NCBI RefSeq assembly: GCF_002729955.1
Contig: NZ_PBYA01000054.1
Location: 52,012-116,011, forward strand
Direction: 5' to 3'
DNA from: Salinisphaera sp.
GTDB taxonomy: Bacteria; Pseudomonadota; Gammaproteobacteria; Nevskiales; Salinisphaeraceae
DNA length: 64,000 nt
The translations under genes were made by a program, and so were the position numbers. The notes beneath the pieces are model-generated. The model did no database searches, was not told the origin of the DNA, and worked only from the letters and a program-made list of their open reading frames with translations. Below, in pieces: positions 36,280 through 45,011 of the stretch (position 1 is the first letter of the stretch; each line of letters starts with the position of its first letter).

Positions 36280-37416
36280 CTAGAAGTGGACCCCGAGTTT
36301 CACGCCGCCGGCCAGGGCGGTCGCATTGTCGAAGCCCACCAGATCATTGCCCTGAAGGGATACGTCGACGTCGTCGAACCAGATATGACGCAGGCCGGCG
36401 CTCACGGTCACGTTGTCGGTCACGTCGTAGGCGCCGCCGATGCCGATGCCGGTGTAGTCGCCGGTCGGCTGAAGCGGGGTGAAGCTGCTGTCGTCGGTGT
36501 TTTCGTGAAACACGTCGAACGACGCGGCAAAGCGGTCGGTCAACTGCCGGCCGATACCAAGTTCGTAGTAGATGGCGTCGCCAAAGTCGGTCAGCGAACG
36601 GCCGGTCGCGGCCGAAAACCGCTCGGGGCTGATATCCAGATCGGAATGCGGAACGTAGCGTACTTCGGCAGACAACAGGGTGTCTTTTGCGATCCCGGTC
36701 TGTGCCTGAAGCTCGATGCGTTCGGGCACCTCGAAACTCTCACGCGAGCTGCCGTCGAATACCGGCAGCGCCACACCGGGTGCGACCGGGACGAGCGGGC
36801 CGCTTTCCTGAGCGTTCGCGGTGAAATCGATTGACGAGTGGTAGGTCAGCGCCACGCGCAGGGCGATCTCGGGTTTTTCGTAGGCTACGCCCGCCAGATA
36901 GCCCGTGCCCCATTCGTCGGACAGATGCAGTTCATAGCCGTTGGCCGGGCCATAACCCGCGCCGGCCAGCGCGACATCGCCGCCGATCCGCGTACGCCGT
37001 AAACCGCCGTAGACGCTTACGCCGCGGGGTAGCTGGTATTTCAGTACGCCGGTCAGGCCAAGCGAATCGGCCTCGACTTCGGTGCCGCCCAGCGCGGGAT
37101 CGCTGGCCGGATAGGCCAGATCCGCCCCATAGGGTTCGTTGACGATGAGCGCGGCCGCCATGTTGGGCGAGATATCGAACTTGAACGCGCCGGCGAGAAC
37201 CCACTGGTCGTCCACGACATCGTTGACCGCGGCACCGGTCGCACTATTGCGGCCGTCGATATCCGGCGCGATGAAGCCGGCGGATACTTCGACGTAGTTG
37301 CCCTGTTCGAATATCACGTCGACCGACTGCGAGCCGCGCTCAAGCCCGCCCGCGCTGGCCAGGGAAGCCGTGCTACCCAGAACGACGACCGTGGTCAGGC
37401 GCCAGTTGTTACTCAT
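36280..37416 (-). CDS. FadL/OmpP1-type outer membrane porin
   Basis: 378 residues with a signal peptide ending LASA and a mature start GGLERGSQSVDVIFEQGN. The FadL family layout is clear (YVEVSAGFIAPDIDGRNS..., WGTGYLAGVAYEKPEIALRV, PERIELQAQTGI, FGDAIYYELGIGRQLTDRF), ending in a barrel strand GGVKLGVHF with terminal Phe. Such porins take up long-chain fatty acids or other hydrophobic compounds. ATG 37416 has TTGGGGGAT upstream. It is convergent with the TonB receptor. Confidence 0.88.
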   Translation of the reverse strand: MSNNWRLTTVVVLGSTASLASAGGLERGSQSVDVIFEQGNYVEVSAGFIAPDIDGRNSATGAAVNDVVDDQWVLAGAFKFDISPNMAAALIVNEPYGADLAYPASDPALGGTEVEADSLGLTGVLKYQLPRGVSVYGGLRRTRIGGDVALAGAGYGPANGYELHLSDEWGTGYLAGVAYEKPEIALRVALTYHSSIDFTANAQESGPLVPVAPGVALPVFDGSSRESFEVPERIELQAQTGIAKDTLLSAEVRYVPHSDLDISPERFSAATGRSLTDFGDAIYYELGIGRQLTDRFAASFDVFHENTDDSSFTPLQPTGDYTGIGIGGAYDVTDNVTVSAGLRHIWFDDVDVSLQGNDLVGFDNATALAGGVKLGVHF

Positions 37417-37991
37417 TCCATCCCCCAATTTGATCTCTCCACGCGATATTGGCCACCGGCCCGAGCACGTATACAACGTGCCGGAACACAGGCTTAGTTA
37501 ACTTCGAATCTAGGAAGTATACCGTATGTCGTTGAATTATAGACGGAGATCGAACGTTCGTTTTTATAAACCGCGTGAAGTGATGCATGGCGAGGCCGGC
37601 CGGCCATCGCGCTGCGCGCTGGACATGATCGCCCCGGGACTTGCCGGCACATGACGTCTTTCGCGTGAACGCCGGTAGAGCCCCCTCCTCAAATTCGTGA
37701 CGACGGGCCAAACGAGGGGCCGTGAGCCACGGTGTAATGCGGTGGACGAGCCGGCCGCCTCAATTGAATTGATCGTTCGAACGCATCCGTAAAAACACTG
37801 AAACCGTAATCAGTAATACTGCGTACAAAACCGGAAAGAAAACTTTTCGAGCGCCGTGTTGCGGGCGTTGTCTTTTTTTCGATACCTGGCTTGCCGGAGC
37901 AAGTCGGCATCGGCGGAACGACAGGTAACCGTGATCCGCGCGACAAGTGCGGCGCGCTCAACCACAGGTGCGCCGCGAAGGTAGGTACTGA
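37417..37991. other. Divergent regulatory region between the porin and furA
   Basis: About 575 bases with no gene. The segment 37760-37870 is AT-rich (ttgaattgatcg, gtaatcagtaatac) and probably holds the furA-katG promoter. A specific FurA operator could not be assigned. Confidence 0.45.
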
Positions 37992-38462
37992 ATGGTTACG
38001 GATTACGACACTGCGTTGGATAGCGATACGTCGATCAGCGAGGCGCTGCGAAGCCGGGGTCTGCGGGTCACCGCGGCAAGGCACGCCATTCTGAAGTGGT
38101 TATCCAGCCACCCCCATGCCAGCGCCGACGAAGTGCATCAGGGGGTGCTCGAACAGCTGGGTACGCTTTCGAGACAGGCGGTGTACGACGTGCTCTCGGC
38201 AAGCGTCGAGGCTGAACTCGTGCGCCAGATCAAGCCGATCGGCCATCCCGCCCGCTTCGAGAGGCGCATCGGCGACAACCATCATCACCTCGTTTGCACG
38301 CATTGCGGCCGTGTCGCCGACACGGACTGCAAGCACGGCCATGCGCCGTGCCTCGCCCCGGCCGATCCGCAGGGCTTCGTGATCCATGAAGCCGAGATCA
38401 TGTTCTGGGGTGTGTGTAGCCACTGTCGTTCGCAAACCGAAAGTCACCATGACAAGGGATAG
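37992..38462 (+). CDS. furA: Fur-family regulator, FurA type, linked to katG
   Basis: 156 residues. The winged helix part has LRSRGLRVTAARHAILKWL and LSRQAVYDVLSASVEAEL; the metal part has GDNHHHLVCTHCGRVADTDC and a second Cys pair in GVCSHCRS. The wording GDNHHHLVC..CG..AD.DC..G.APC matches mycobacterial FurA, a redox-responsive repressor of katG. The gene lies 81 bases before katG in the same direction, the furA-katG arrangement. Autoregulation and peroxide induction are expected by analogy, not shown. Confidence 0.9.
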   Translation: MVTDYDTALDSDTSISEALRSRGLRVTAARHAILKWLSSHPHASADEVHQGVLEQLGTLSRQAVYDVLSASVEAELVRQIKPIGHPARFERRIGDNHHHLVCTHCGRVADTDCKHGHAPCLAPADPQGFVIHEAEIMFWGVCSHCRSQTESHHDKG

Positions 38463-38543
38463 CGATAGCGGCTTTCCCGGCGTCCGCGGCGCCGGATTCA
38501 ACCACCGAAAGGTTCAAAGCAATCGTCAACAGGAACCGTGATT

Positions 38544-40856
38544 ATGAGTGAAGAAGTCAAGATTGGCGGCAAATGCCCGTTCGCCGGCAATACGGTGGGC
38601 GGTGCGGCCGGCTCCGAGCCTACGTTGCAGCACTGGTGGCCTAATCGGCTCCAGGTCGAGCTGCTGCATCAGAACCCGCGTGAGGCCAATCCGGAAGATC
38701 CGGAATTCAACTATGCCGAAGCGTTCAAGCAGCTGGATCTCGAAGCGCTCAAGAACGATATCAAGGCGTTGCTGAAATCTTCGGTGGACTGGTGGCCGTC
38801 CGACTATGGCAACTACGGCCCGCAGATGATCCGCATGGCCTGGCATTCGGCCGGCACCTATCGTATTGCCGACGGCCGCGGCGGGGCCGGAGAGGCCATG
38901 CAGCGCTTCGCGCCGATCAACAGCTGGTGGGACAACGGCAACATCGACAAGTCGCGGCGTCTGCTCTGGCCCATCAAGCAGAAGTATGGCGCGTCGATTT
39001 CCTGGGCCGATCTGATCGTGCTCACCGGCAACTGCTCGCTGGAGATCATGGGCTTTCCGACCTACGGTTTCGCCGGCGGTCGTATCGATGCCTGGGAGCC
39101 GGACAACCTCACCTATTGGGGCCCGGAAGGCTGGACCGGCAAGAAGCCGGAGGACGCGCCGCACGGGCCGATGGAAGGTCAGCCCGACCAGATGGTCAAC
39201 CGCGGCCTGCGCTGGACCGGCGAAGCCGGCGACCCCGACTACGATCTGGAAGCGCCGCTGGCGGCGTCCAACTCGAACCTCATTTACGTGGATCCGGAAG
39301 GCTCGGCCAAAAAGGGTATCCCCGAGGATTCGGCAGTCGATATCCGTATCACCTTCGGCCGTATGGCCATGAACGACGAGGAAACCGTGGCCCTGATCGC
39401 TGGCGGCCACGCCTTCGGCAAGTCGCATGGCATGACCCCGCCGGATCAGATTGGCTATGCGCCGGAAGGCGCGCCCATGGAAGCCGCCGGCCTGGGTTGG
39501 AACAATCCGCGCGGCAAGGGCAACGCCGAAGATACGATGACCAACGGTATCGAAGGCTCCTGGACCCAGAACCCGATCGCCTGGGACAACAGCTATCTGG
39601 AAAACCTGTTCAAGTTCGAATGGGAGCAGACCCGCAGCCCGGCGGGTGCCCTGCAGTGGACGCCGGTAGACAAGGACGCCCCGCGCACGCCGGATGCCCA
39701 TCTTGAAGGCGTCGATCATCCGCTCATGATGATGACCTCGGATATCGCGCTGAAGGTGGATCCGTCCTATCGCAAGATCTGCGAGAAGTTCCTCGAGGAC
39801 TTCGACTACTTCACCGAAGCCTTCTCGAAGGCCTGGTACAAGCTCACCCATCGCGATATGGGCCCCAAGGCCCGCTATCTCGGCCCGGAAGTGCCGGCTG
39901 AGGATCTGATCTGGCAGGACCCGATCCCGGCGGTGGACTTCGAGCTCGTGGACGCGGCCGATGTGGCCGATCTCAAGAGCCGCATTCTGGATTCGGGCCT
40001 GACGGTGGCCGAGCTCGCCGGCGTGGCCTGGGGTGCGGCGTCGACGTTCCGTACCTCGGACAAGCGCGGCGGCGCGGACGGCGCGCGTATTCGTCTGGCA
40101 CCGCAGAAGGACTGGCCGGTGAACAACCCGGCCGAGGTCGGCAAGGTCGTATCCACCCTCGAAGGCATCAAGCGCGACTTCGATTCGGCCCAGTCGGGCA
40201 ACAAGAAGATCTCGCTGGCCGATCTGATCGTGCTCGGCGGCTGTGCGGCCGTTGAAAAATCGGCCAAGGATGCCGGCATCGATATCAAGGTGCCGTTCAC
40301 GCCGGGCCGTAACGACGCCACCGAAGAACAGACCGACGAGCAGAGCTTTCGCTGGCTCGAGCCGGTGTCCGACGGTTTCCGCAACTTCCACCGCGACGAT
40401 ATCAACTACAACGTCTCGCCCGAGCAGATCTTTCTGGACCGGGCCGCGCTATTGGGGCTGACCGCGCCCGAGTGGACGGCGTTGACCGGTGGTCTGCGTG
40501 TGCTGGATATCAACACCGACGGTGTCTACAAGCAGCACGGCGTGTTCACCGACAAGCCGGGCGTGCTCAGCAACGACTTCTTCGTGAATCTCACCTCACC
40601 CGAGTTCGAGTGGAAGAAGGTCGACGAGGCGGGCATGGAATTCACGCTGGACGATCGCAGCAGTGGCCAGACGAAGTTCAAGGCCACCCGCTGTGACCTG
40701 ATCTTCGGTTCCAACTCGCAGCTGCGTCAGCTGGCCGAGTTCTATGCCCAGACCGGGGGGCACGAGAAACTGGTTCGCGACTTCGTTGCTGCCTGGAACA
40801 AGGTGATGATGCACGACCGTTTCGACGTGGCCGACCGAAACAGCGCGGCCCTCTAG
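38544..40856 (+). CDS. katG: Catalase-peroxidase
   Basis: 770 residues, two-domain haem enzyme that destroys H2O2. In the N-terminal domain Arg97-x-x-Trp100-His101 is the distal site ([11 protein letters not shown]). Tyr248 (NLIYVDPEG) and Met274 ([10 protein letters not shown]) complete the Met-Tyr-Trp cross-link needed for catalase activity. His289 ([11 protein letters not shown]) is the proximal ligand. Tyr-Met spacing equals that of M. tuberculosis KatG, but Trp-Tyr spacing is 26 residues longer, so the loop before the Tyr is enlarged (GMW-like insert [16 protein letters not shown]). ATG 38544 has AGGA nine bases upstream. A strong terminator follows. Confidence 0.96.
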   Translation: MSEEVKIGGKCPFAGNTVGGAAGSEPTLQHWWPNRLQVELLHQNPREANPEDPEFNYAEAFKQLDLEALKNDIKALLKSSVDWWPSDYGNYGPQMIRMAWHSAGTYRIADGRGGAGEAMQRFAPINSWWDNGNIDKSRRLLWPIKQKYGASISWADLIVLTGNCSLEIMGFPTYGFAGGRIDAWEPDNLTYWGPEGWTGKKPEDAPHGPMEGQPDQMVNRGLRWTGEAGDPDYDLEAPLAASNSNLIYVDPEGSAKKGIPEDSAVDIRITFGRMAMNDEETVALIAGGHAFGKSHGMTPPDQIGYAPEGAPMEAAGLGWNNPRGKGNAEDTMTNGIEGSWTQNPIAWDNSYLENLFKFEWEQTRSPAGALQWTPVDKDAPRTPDAHLEGVDHPLMMMTSDIALKVDPSYRKICEKFLEDFDYFTEAFSKAWYKLTHRDMGPKARYLGPEVPAEDLIWQDPIPAVDFELVDAADVADLKSRILDSGLTVAELAGVAWGAASTFRTSDKRGGADGARIRLAPQKDWPVNNPAEVGKVVSTLEGIKRDFDSAQSGNKKISLADLIVLGGCAAVEKSAKDAGIDIKVPFTPGRNDATEEQTDEQSFRWLEPVSDGFRNFHRDDINYNVSPEQIFLDRAALLGLTAPEWTALTGGLRVLDINTDGVYKQHGVFTDKPGVLSNDFFVNLTSPEFEWKKVDEAGMEFTLDDRSSGQTKFKATRCDLIFGSNSQLRQLAEFYAQTGGHEKLVRDFVAAWNKVMMHDRFDVADRNSAAL

Positions 40857-40912
40857 GCCGCGCACCGCAGGCGGCCGGCGAAAGCCGGTCGCCTTGCTCT
40901 TGGCAAGCACAG

Positions 40913-40938
40913 AAGGCCGGCATTTGCCGGCCTTTTTT
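40913..40938 (+). terminator. Rho-independent terminator after katG
   Basis: AAGGCCGGCA-TT-TGCCGGCCTT with a following T-run. Confidence 0.92.
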
Positions 40939-41108
40939 ATGTGGCGCGGGGCGGTTCGGGCTGTCTTTCACGGTCTTTGTCATGGCGAATACATCCGTTC
41001 GCCGCAGTCGCGCGATCGGTCTGAAGGACAGGCCCGCGTTAAGCAATCAAGATTTGCCGAGCTCGGCCGAAAATATCAGGGCAATCCATTCCCACAACGG
41101 TATCGCCC

Positions 41109-42743
41109 ATGGCCGTCACTGCAGAACAGCTCGATCTACCGGCGGCTTCGGCCCATTCAGAAACCGCAGGCCGGACGGCCTCGAAACCGAAGCGATCCGG
41201 GCCGCGATGGTCGCTGCGCCAGAAGCTGGGCATGATCCTGGTGATCATGTGGGTTGGCATGATGACCAGTGTGGTGGTCATTACCGCGTTCGAGCGTTCC
41301 ACGCTCACCCACGAACGCCAGGCTGGGCTCAAACAGCTGGTCGACTACGCCACCAGCCTGCTGGCCGGCTATGAGGCACGGGTTTCGCGCGGCGAAATGT
41401 CCCGTGAGGAGGCCCGTAAAGCCGCTTTCGCGCAACTGAGCAATCTGCGTTTCGATGGCGACAACTACGCCTTCGTGCTGACGCCGGATGGTTTTCTCGC
41501 CAGCCATCCGACGGTGCCGCCGACCGTGTCGGTTATCGACACCCAGGCCGCCGACGGTGAAAAGATTTTCCAGAAGCTCATCGAGATCGGCCGTGACGGC
41601 GGCGGCTTCGTGAACTATGACTGGCAGGCCAGCGACGAGGCCCCGACGCTCACGAAAATGAGCTACGTCTCGGCGTTCGCGCCGTGGGATGTGGTCGTTG
41701 GTGCCGGTGTCTACGTCGAGGATCTGGCGGCCGTGCTGCGTCGATCACTGCTGATCAATTTTCTCCTGCTGACCGTGATCGGGGCCATCGTGACCGTCGT
41801 GTTCTGGCGCGTGGGTCGCGGCATCTACCGCGATATCGGCGGCGATCCTGAACAGGCGAAACGTCAGGTACGGGCCATGGCGTCGGGCGACTTTACCCCG
41901 GTCGATGGCTGCGAATCGGCAGCGGAGAACAGTCTGTTGCAGGCGATCGAGCGCATGCGTGTCGATATCGCGGCCACGATCACCACCATCCGCGAAGCGG
42001 CGGCCTCGGTGGACAGCGGTTCGCGCGAGATCGCGGCGGGCAATGCCCAGCTGTCGTCGCGCACCGAGCAGCAGGCGGCCTCGCTCGAGCAGACCGCGGC
42101 CAGCATGGAGCAGCTCTCGGCCACCATCAAACAGAACGCCGACAACGCCCGCGAAGTGAAGACCCTGTCCGAACGTACCGATAGCTCGCTCACCGAAGGG
42201 CGTCGGGTGATGGGCGAGGTCGTGACCGCCATGAACGGCGTACGCGAGAGTTCGGACCGCATGGCCGAAATCATCGAAATGATCGACGGCATCGCATTCC
42301 AGACCAATCTGCTGGCATTGAACGCCGCGGTGGAGGCCGCACGGGCGGGTGAGCACGGCCGCGGCTTCGCCGTGGTGGCCAGCGAGGTGCGCCAGCTGGC
42401 CAAGCGCTCGGCGGATGCCTCGCAGGATATCGCCAAGCTGGTGGAAAACTCGGTTTCGCAGGTGGGCGAGGGCACCACGCTCGTCGGCAAGGCCAACGAA
42501 ACCATGCAGTCCATCGAGGAAGACGCACGTCGCGTGAATACGCTGATCGCCGAAATTGCCTCGGCGTCGAGCGAGCAGAGCGACGGCATCAGCCAGATCA
42601 GCGAGGCGGTGAGCCAGATCGACCAGGTCACCCAGCAGAATGCTGCCCTGGTCGAAGAGGCCGCGGCCTCCTCGCGTGTGCTGGAGTCCGACGCGGGACG
42701 ACTCCAGGCGGCGGCGTCGCGATTCGAGGTCGTACGCGCGTAA
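41109..42743 (+). CDS. Methyl-accepting chemotaxis protein with a Cache-type sensor
   Basis: 544 residues. First membrane helix at about 40-60; periplasmic single-Cache (sCache_2-like) domain with GDNYAFVLTPDGFLASHP and SYVSAFAPWDVVVGAGVYV; second helix at about 218-240; a short HAMP-like linker; then the long signalling coiled coil. The hairpin tip IDGIAFQTNLLALNAAVEAARAG is intact. The first 36 residues are a Ser/Ala/Lys-rich cytoplasmic extension, unusual for this class. Ligand unknown; Cache domains often bind organic acids. It has no CheR-tethering C-terminal peptide. No che genes are in the window. Confidence 0.92.
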   Translation: MAVTAEQLDLPAASAHSETAGRTASKPKRSGPRWSLRQKLGMILVIMWVGMMTSVVVITAFERSTLTHERQAGLKQLVDYATSLLAGYEARVSRGEMSREEARKAAFAQLSNLRFDGDNYAFVLTPDGFLASHPTVPPTVSVIDTQAADGEKIFQKLIEIGRDGGGFVNYDWQASDEAPTLTKMSYVSAFAPWDVVVGAGVYVEDLAAVLRRSLLINFLLLTVIGAIVTVVFWRVGRGIYRDIGGDPEQAKRQVRAMASGDFTPVDGCESAAENSLLQAIERMRVDIAATITTIREAAASVDSGSREIAAGNAQLSSRTEQQAASLEQTAASMEQLSATIKQNADNAREVKTLSERTDSSLTEGRRVMGEVVTAMNGVRESSDRMAEIIEMIDGIAFQTNLLALNAAVEAARAGEHGRGFAVVASEVRQLAKRSADASQDIAKLVENSVSQVGEGTTLVGKANETMQSIEEDARRVNTLIAEIASASSEQSDGISQISEAVSQIDQVTQQNAALVEEAAASSRVLESDAGRLQAAASRFEVVRA

Positions 42744-43145
42744 CGACTTCGCACAGCCGATGCGTTTGGCAGGGGCAGCGCCGGAGCGGCAACGATCCGG
42801 CGCTCTGCGTGGTTGAAGTATCGCGGCGGCCAATCGCTGGTTTGGACGAATGCGCGTGACGCTCGTTCTCGATGGCGCTTCGTCTCGTTAAATGTGGCGC
42901 CTGCCACCAGGGTGCAGGCGCCGTTTCCCGCCTCGTGAATACTCTTCCTGATAACCGCATTTTTCGGCCTGGGTGCGCTAAAGCGTGTGTATATACCGCC
43001 GATATGACACCGGGCGAGCGATCTAAGCGAGCGCGCCGATAGGTTGCCTTAAACATTGAACAAGGCAGCCCGATAAAAAATCACGTTGGTACGAGCACAT
43101 AACGCGTCAAACCAGTCGGTATTAGGCGATTACAGGAGAGTAGGA
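42744..43145. other. Intergenic region between two chemoreceptors, with a hairpin
   Basis: 400 bases without a gene. GGCGCCTGC (42896-42904) and GCAGGCGCC (42914-42922) make a perfect 9-bp stem followed by GTTTCC, a weak terminator for the first receptor gene. The part from 42950 on should contain the promoter of the second. Confidence 0.5.
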
Positions 43146-44876
43146 ATGCTGCGCGGTCTTCAAAGCGTAAAAAGCAAGCTCGGGCTTGCGTTCGGATTGG
43201 TCTTCGTACTGATCTGTGTTCTGGGTACGACGGCCGTGCTGGCGTTGAACCAGGCAGACGAGAGCAAGGAAGATATTTACAACAAGAACATGCGTGGTCT
43301 GCGTCACCTGTCGCAGGTCAACATCACGCTGGGGCGTGGCTATGCCCGTTTGCTGCAGATTCATGCACAACGCTCGCCCACGGCCGTCGAGGAATTTGCG
43401 TCTTTCTTTGCCCGGGCAAAACCCGAAGTCGACGATCGTCTGGCTCGCTACTATCCGGGCAAGGTGACCGATGCTGCCGAAAAGACGGCCGCACAGGCGA
43501 TGTTGTCGAACTACGAGCTGATTTCGACAAAACTCGCGAATTATCTGCAGCTCGCCCAGGCGGGCGATATCGCCGCTGCCGAGCGTCTGTATGAAACCGA
43601 AATTTCGGCGCCGTTCGAAGCGCTGCGTTCGCAGCTGCGCGATCTCGTGGATCTTCAGATGGCGCAGGGGCGCACCGCATTTGAAGCGTCGCAGGCAGCG
43701 AATCTGCAGGCGAAAGTCGGCATCTTCGCGCTGATCGCGATCGCTCTGGCCCTGGTGTGCGCGATCACCTATTGGCTGGTTCGCATGATCACCCGGCCGC
43801 TCAGCCAGGCCGGTTCCCTGGTCGAGGCGATCGGCCAGGGCCGGTTGGACAATCGCATCGACAATCCGTACCGCGACGAATTCGGAACCATGCTCGGCGG
43901 GCTGGAGAAAATGCAGGCCCGTCTCGCGGAACTGGTGGTGAGTGTGCGCAGCAGCTCGGAGGCGGTGAGCGTCGGTGCGCGCGAGATCGCCAGCGGCAAT
44001 CAGGAACTCAGTGGCCGGACCGAGCAGCAGGCGTCGAGCCTGGAGGAAACCGCGGCCTCCATGGAGGAAATGACGTCGACGGTGCGCCAGAACGCGGATA
44101 ACGCCGCCCAGGCGGACCAGCTGGTCCATCAGGTGCGCAACCGGGCCGACGAAGGCGGCCAAGTGGTCGATCGTGCCACGGCGGCCATGGGCGAAATTAC
44201 TGCGGCCAGCGACAAGATCAGCAACATCATCGGCATGATCGACGAGATTGCTTTCCAGACCAATCTGCTGGCCTTGAACGCCTCGGTAGAAGCCGCGCGT
44301 GCGGGTGAGCAGGGCCGGGGCTTTGCCGTGGTCGCCACCGAAGTGCGTAACCTCGCCAGCCGCAGTGCAGCGGCGGCCAAGGACATCAAGGAACTGGTCG
44401 AGGACAGCGAAAAGAAGGTCGCTTACGGTTCGAGCGAAGTCACCGCGGCCGGTGAAGTGCTCAAGGAAATCGTCAATTCCGTGACCAAGGTCAGCGATCT
44501 GGTGTCCGAAGTGGCGTCGGCGAGCAAGGAACAGGCCACGGGTATCGACCAGGTCAATACCGCCATCAATGAAATCGACAGCGTCACACAACAGAACGCC
44601 GCGCTGGTGGAGCAGTCCTCGGCCGCGAGTATGTCGCTCGAGGAGCAGGCCAGTCAGCTCAGACAGCAGATGGCGTACTTCAAGGTCGCCGGTCTGTCAG
44701 CGCACGATACGACCGAGGCGGCAGCGCCCGCCCGGCCGGTTGCCCGGGCCGAACCCGAAAGTGCGCGGAAAACGGCGCCCGCAAAGCCCCAGCCGAGCGC
44801 GCCGAAAGCGGACAAGCGGCCCACGGCTGCACCGGTGATTGCCGAGGAAGATGACGGCGACTGGGCGACCTTCTAG
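43146..44876 (+). CDS. Methyl-accepting chemotaxis protein, Tar-like, with C-terminal CheR-type pentapeptide
   Basis: 576 residues. Helix 1 (about 12-32), a four-helix-bundle periplasmic sensor (about 35-190), helix 2 (about 193-213), HAMP (RMITRPLSQAGSLVEAIGQG), and the signalling domain with IDEIAFQTNLLALNASVEAARAG and methylation-helix Gln/Glu pairs. A flexible Ala/Pro/Lys linker ends in DWATF, which resembles the NWETF peptide of E. coli Tar/Tsr that recruits CheR and CheB. ATG 43146 begins MLRGLQSVKSKL; the earlier in-frame start at 43086 adds no conserved sequence. Confidence 0.93.
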   Translation: MLRGLQSVKSKLGLAFGLVFVLICVLGTTAVLALNQADESKEDIYNKNMRGLRHLSQVNITLGRGYARLLQIHAQRSPTAVEEFASFFARAKPEVDDRLARYYPGKVTDAAEKTAAQAMLSNYELISTKLANYLQLAQAGDIAAAERLYETEISAPFEALRSQLRDLVDLQMAQGRTAFEASQAANLQAKVGIFALIAIALALVCAITYWLVRMITRPLSQAGSLVEAIGQGRLDNRIDNPYRDEFGTMLGGLEKMQARLAELVVSVRSSSEAVSVGAREIASGNQELSGRTEQQASSLEETAASMEEMTSTVRQNADNAAQADQLVHQVRNRADEGGQVVDRATAAMGEITAASDKISNIIGMIDEIAFQTNLLALNASVEAARAGEQGRGFAVVATEVRNLASRSAAAAKDIKELVEDSEKKVAYGSSEVTAAGEVLKEIVNSVTKVSDLVSEVASASKEQATGIDQVNTAINEIDSVTQQNAALVEQSSAASMSLEEQASQLRQQMAYFKVAGLSAHDTTEAAAPARPVARAEPESARKTAPAKPQPSAPKADKRPTAAPVIAEEDDGDWATF

Positions 44877-44896
44877 GCCAGCGCTTCGATGACACG

Positions 44897-44929
44897 ACGT
44901 AACGCGCCGACCGGCGCGTTACGTTTTTT
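44897..44929 (+). terminator. Rho-independent terminator after the second chemoreceptor
   Basis: A perfect 12-bp stem (ACGTAACGCGCC / GGCGCGTTACGT) with loop GACC and a T-run. Confidence 0.93.
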
Positions 44930-45011
44930 GCGCTTGCCTGTTTCGACGGGCGCCGGAAAAGCGCCACGGGCGTGGCGCCCGCCGATCAATCCACCGCGGC
45001 TTACGGGTTTG

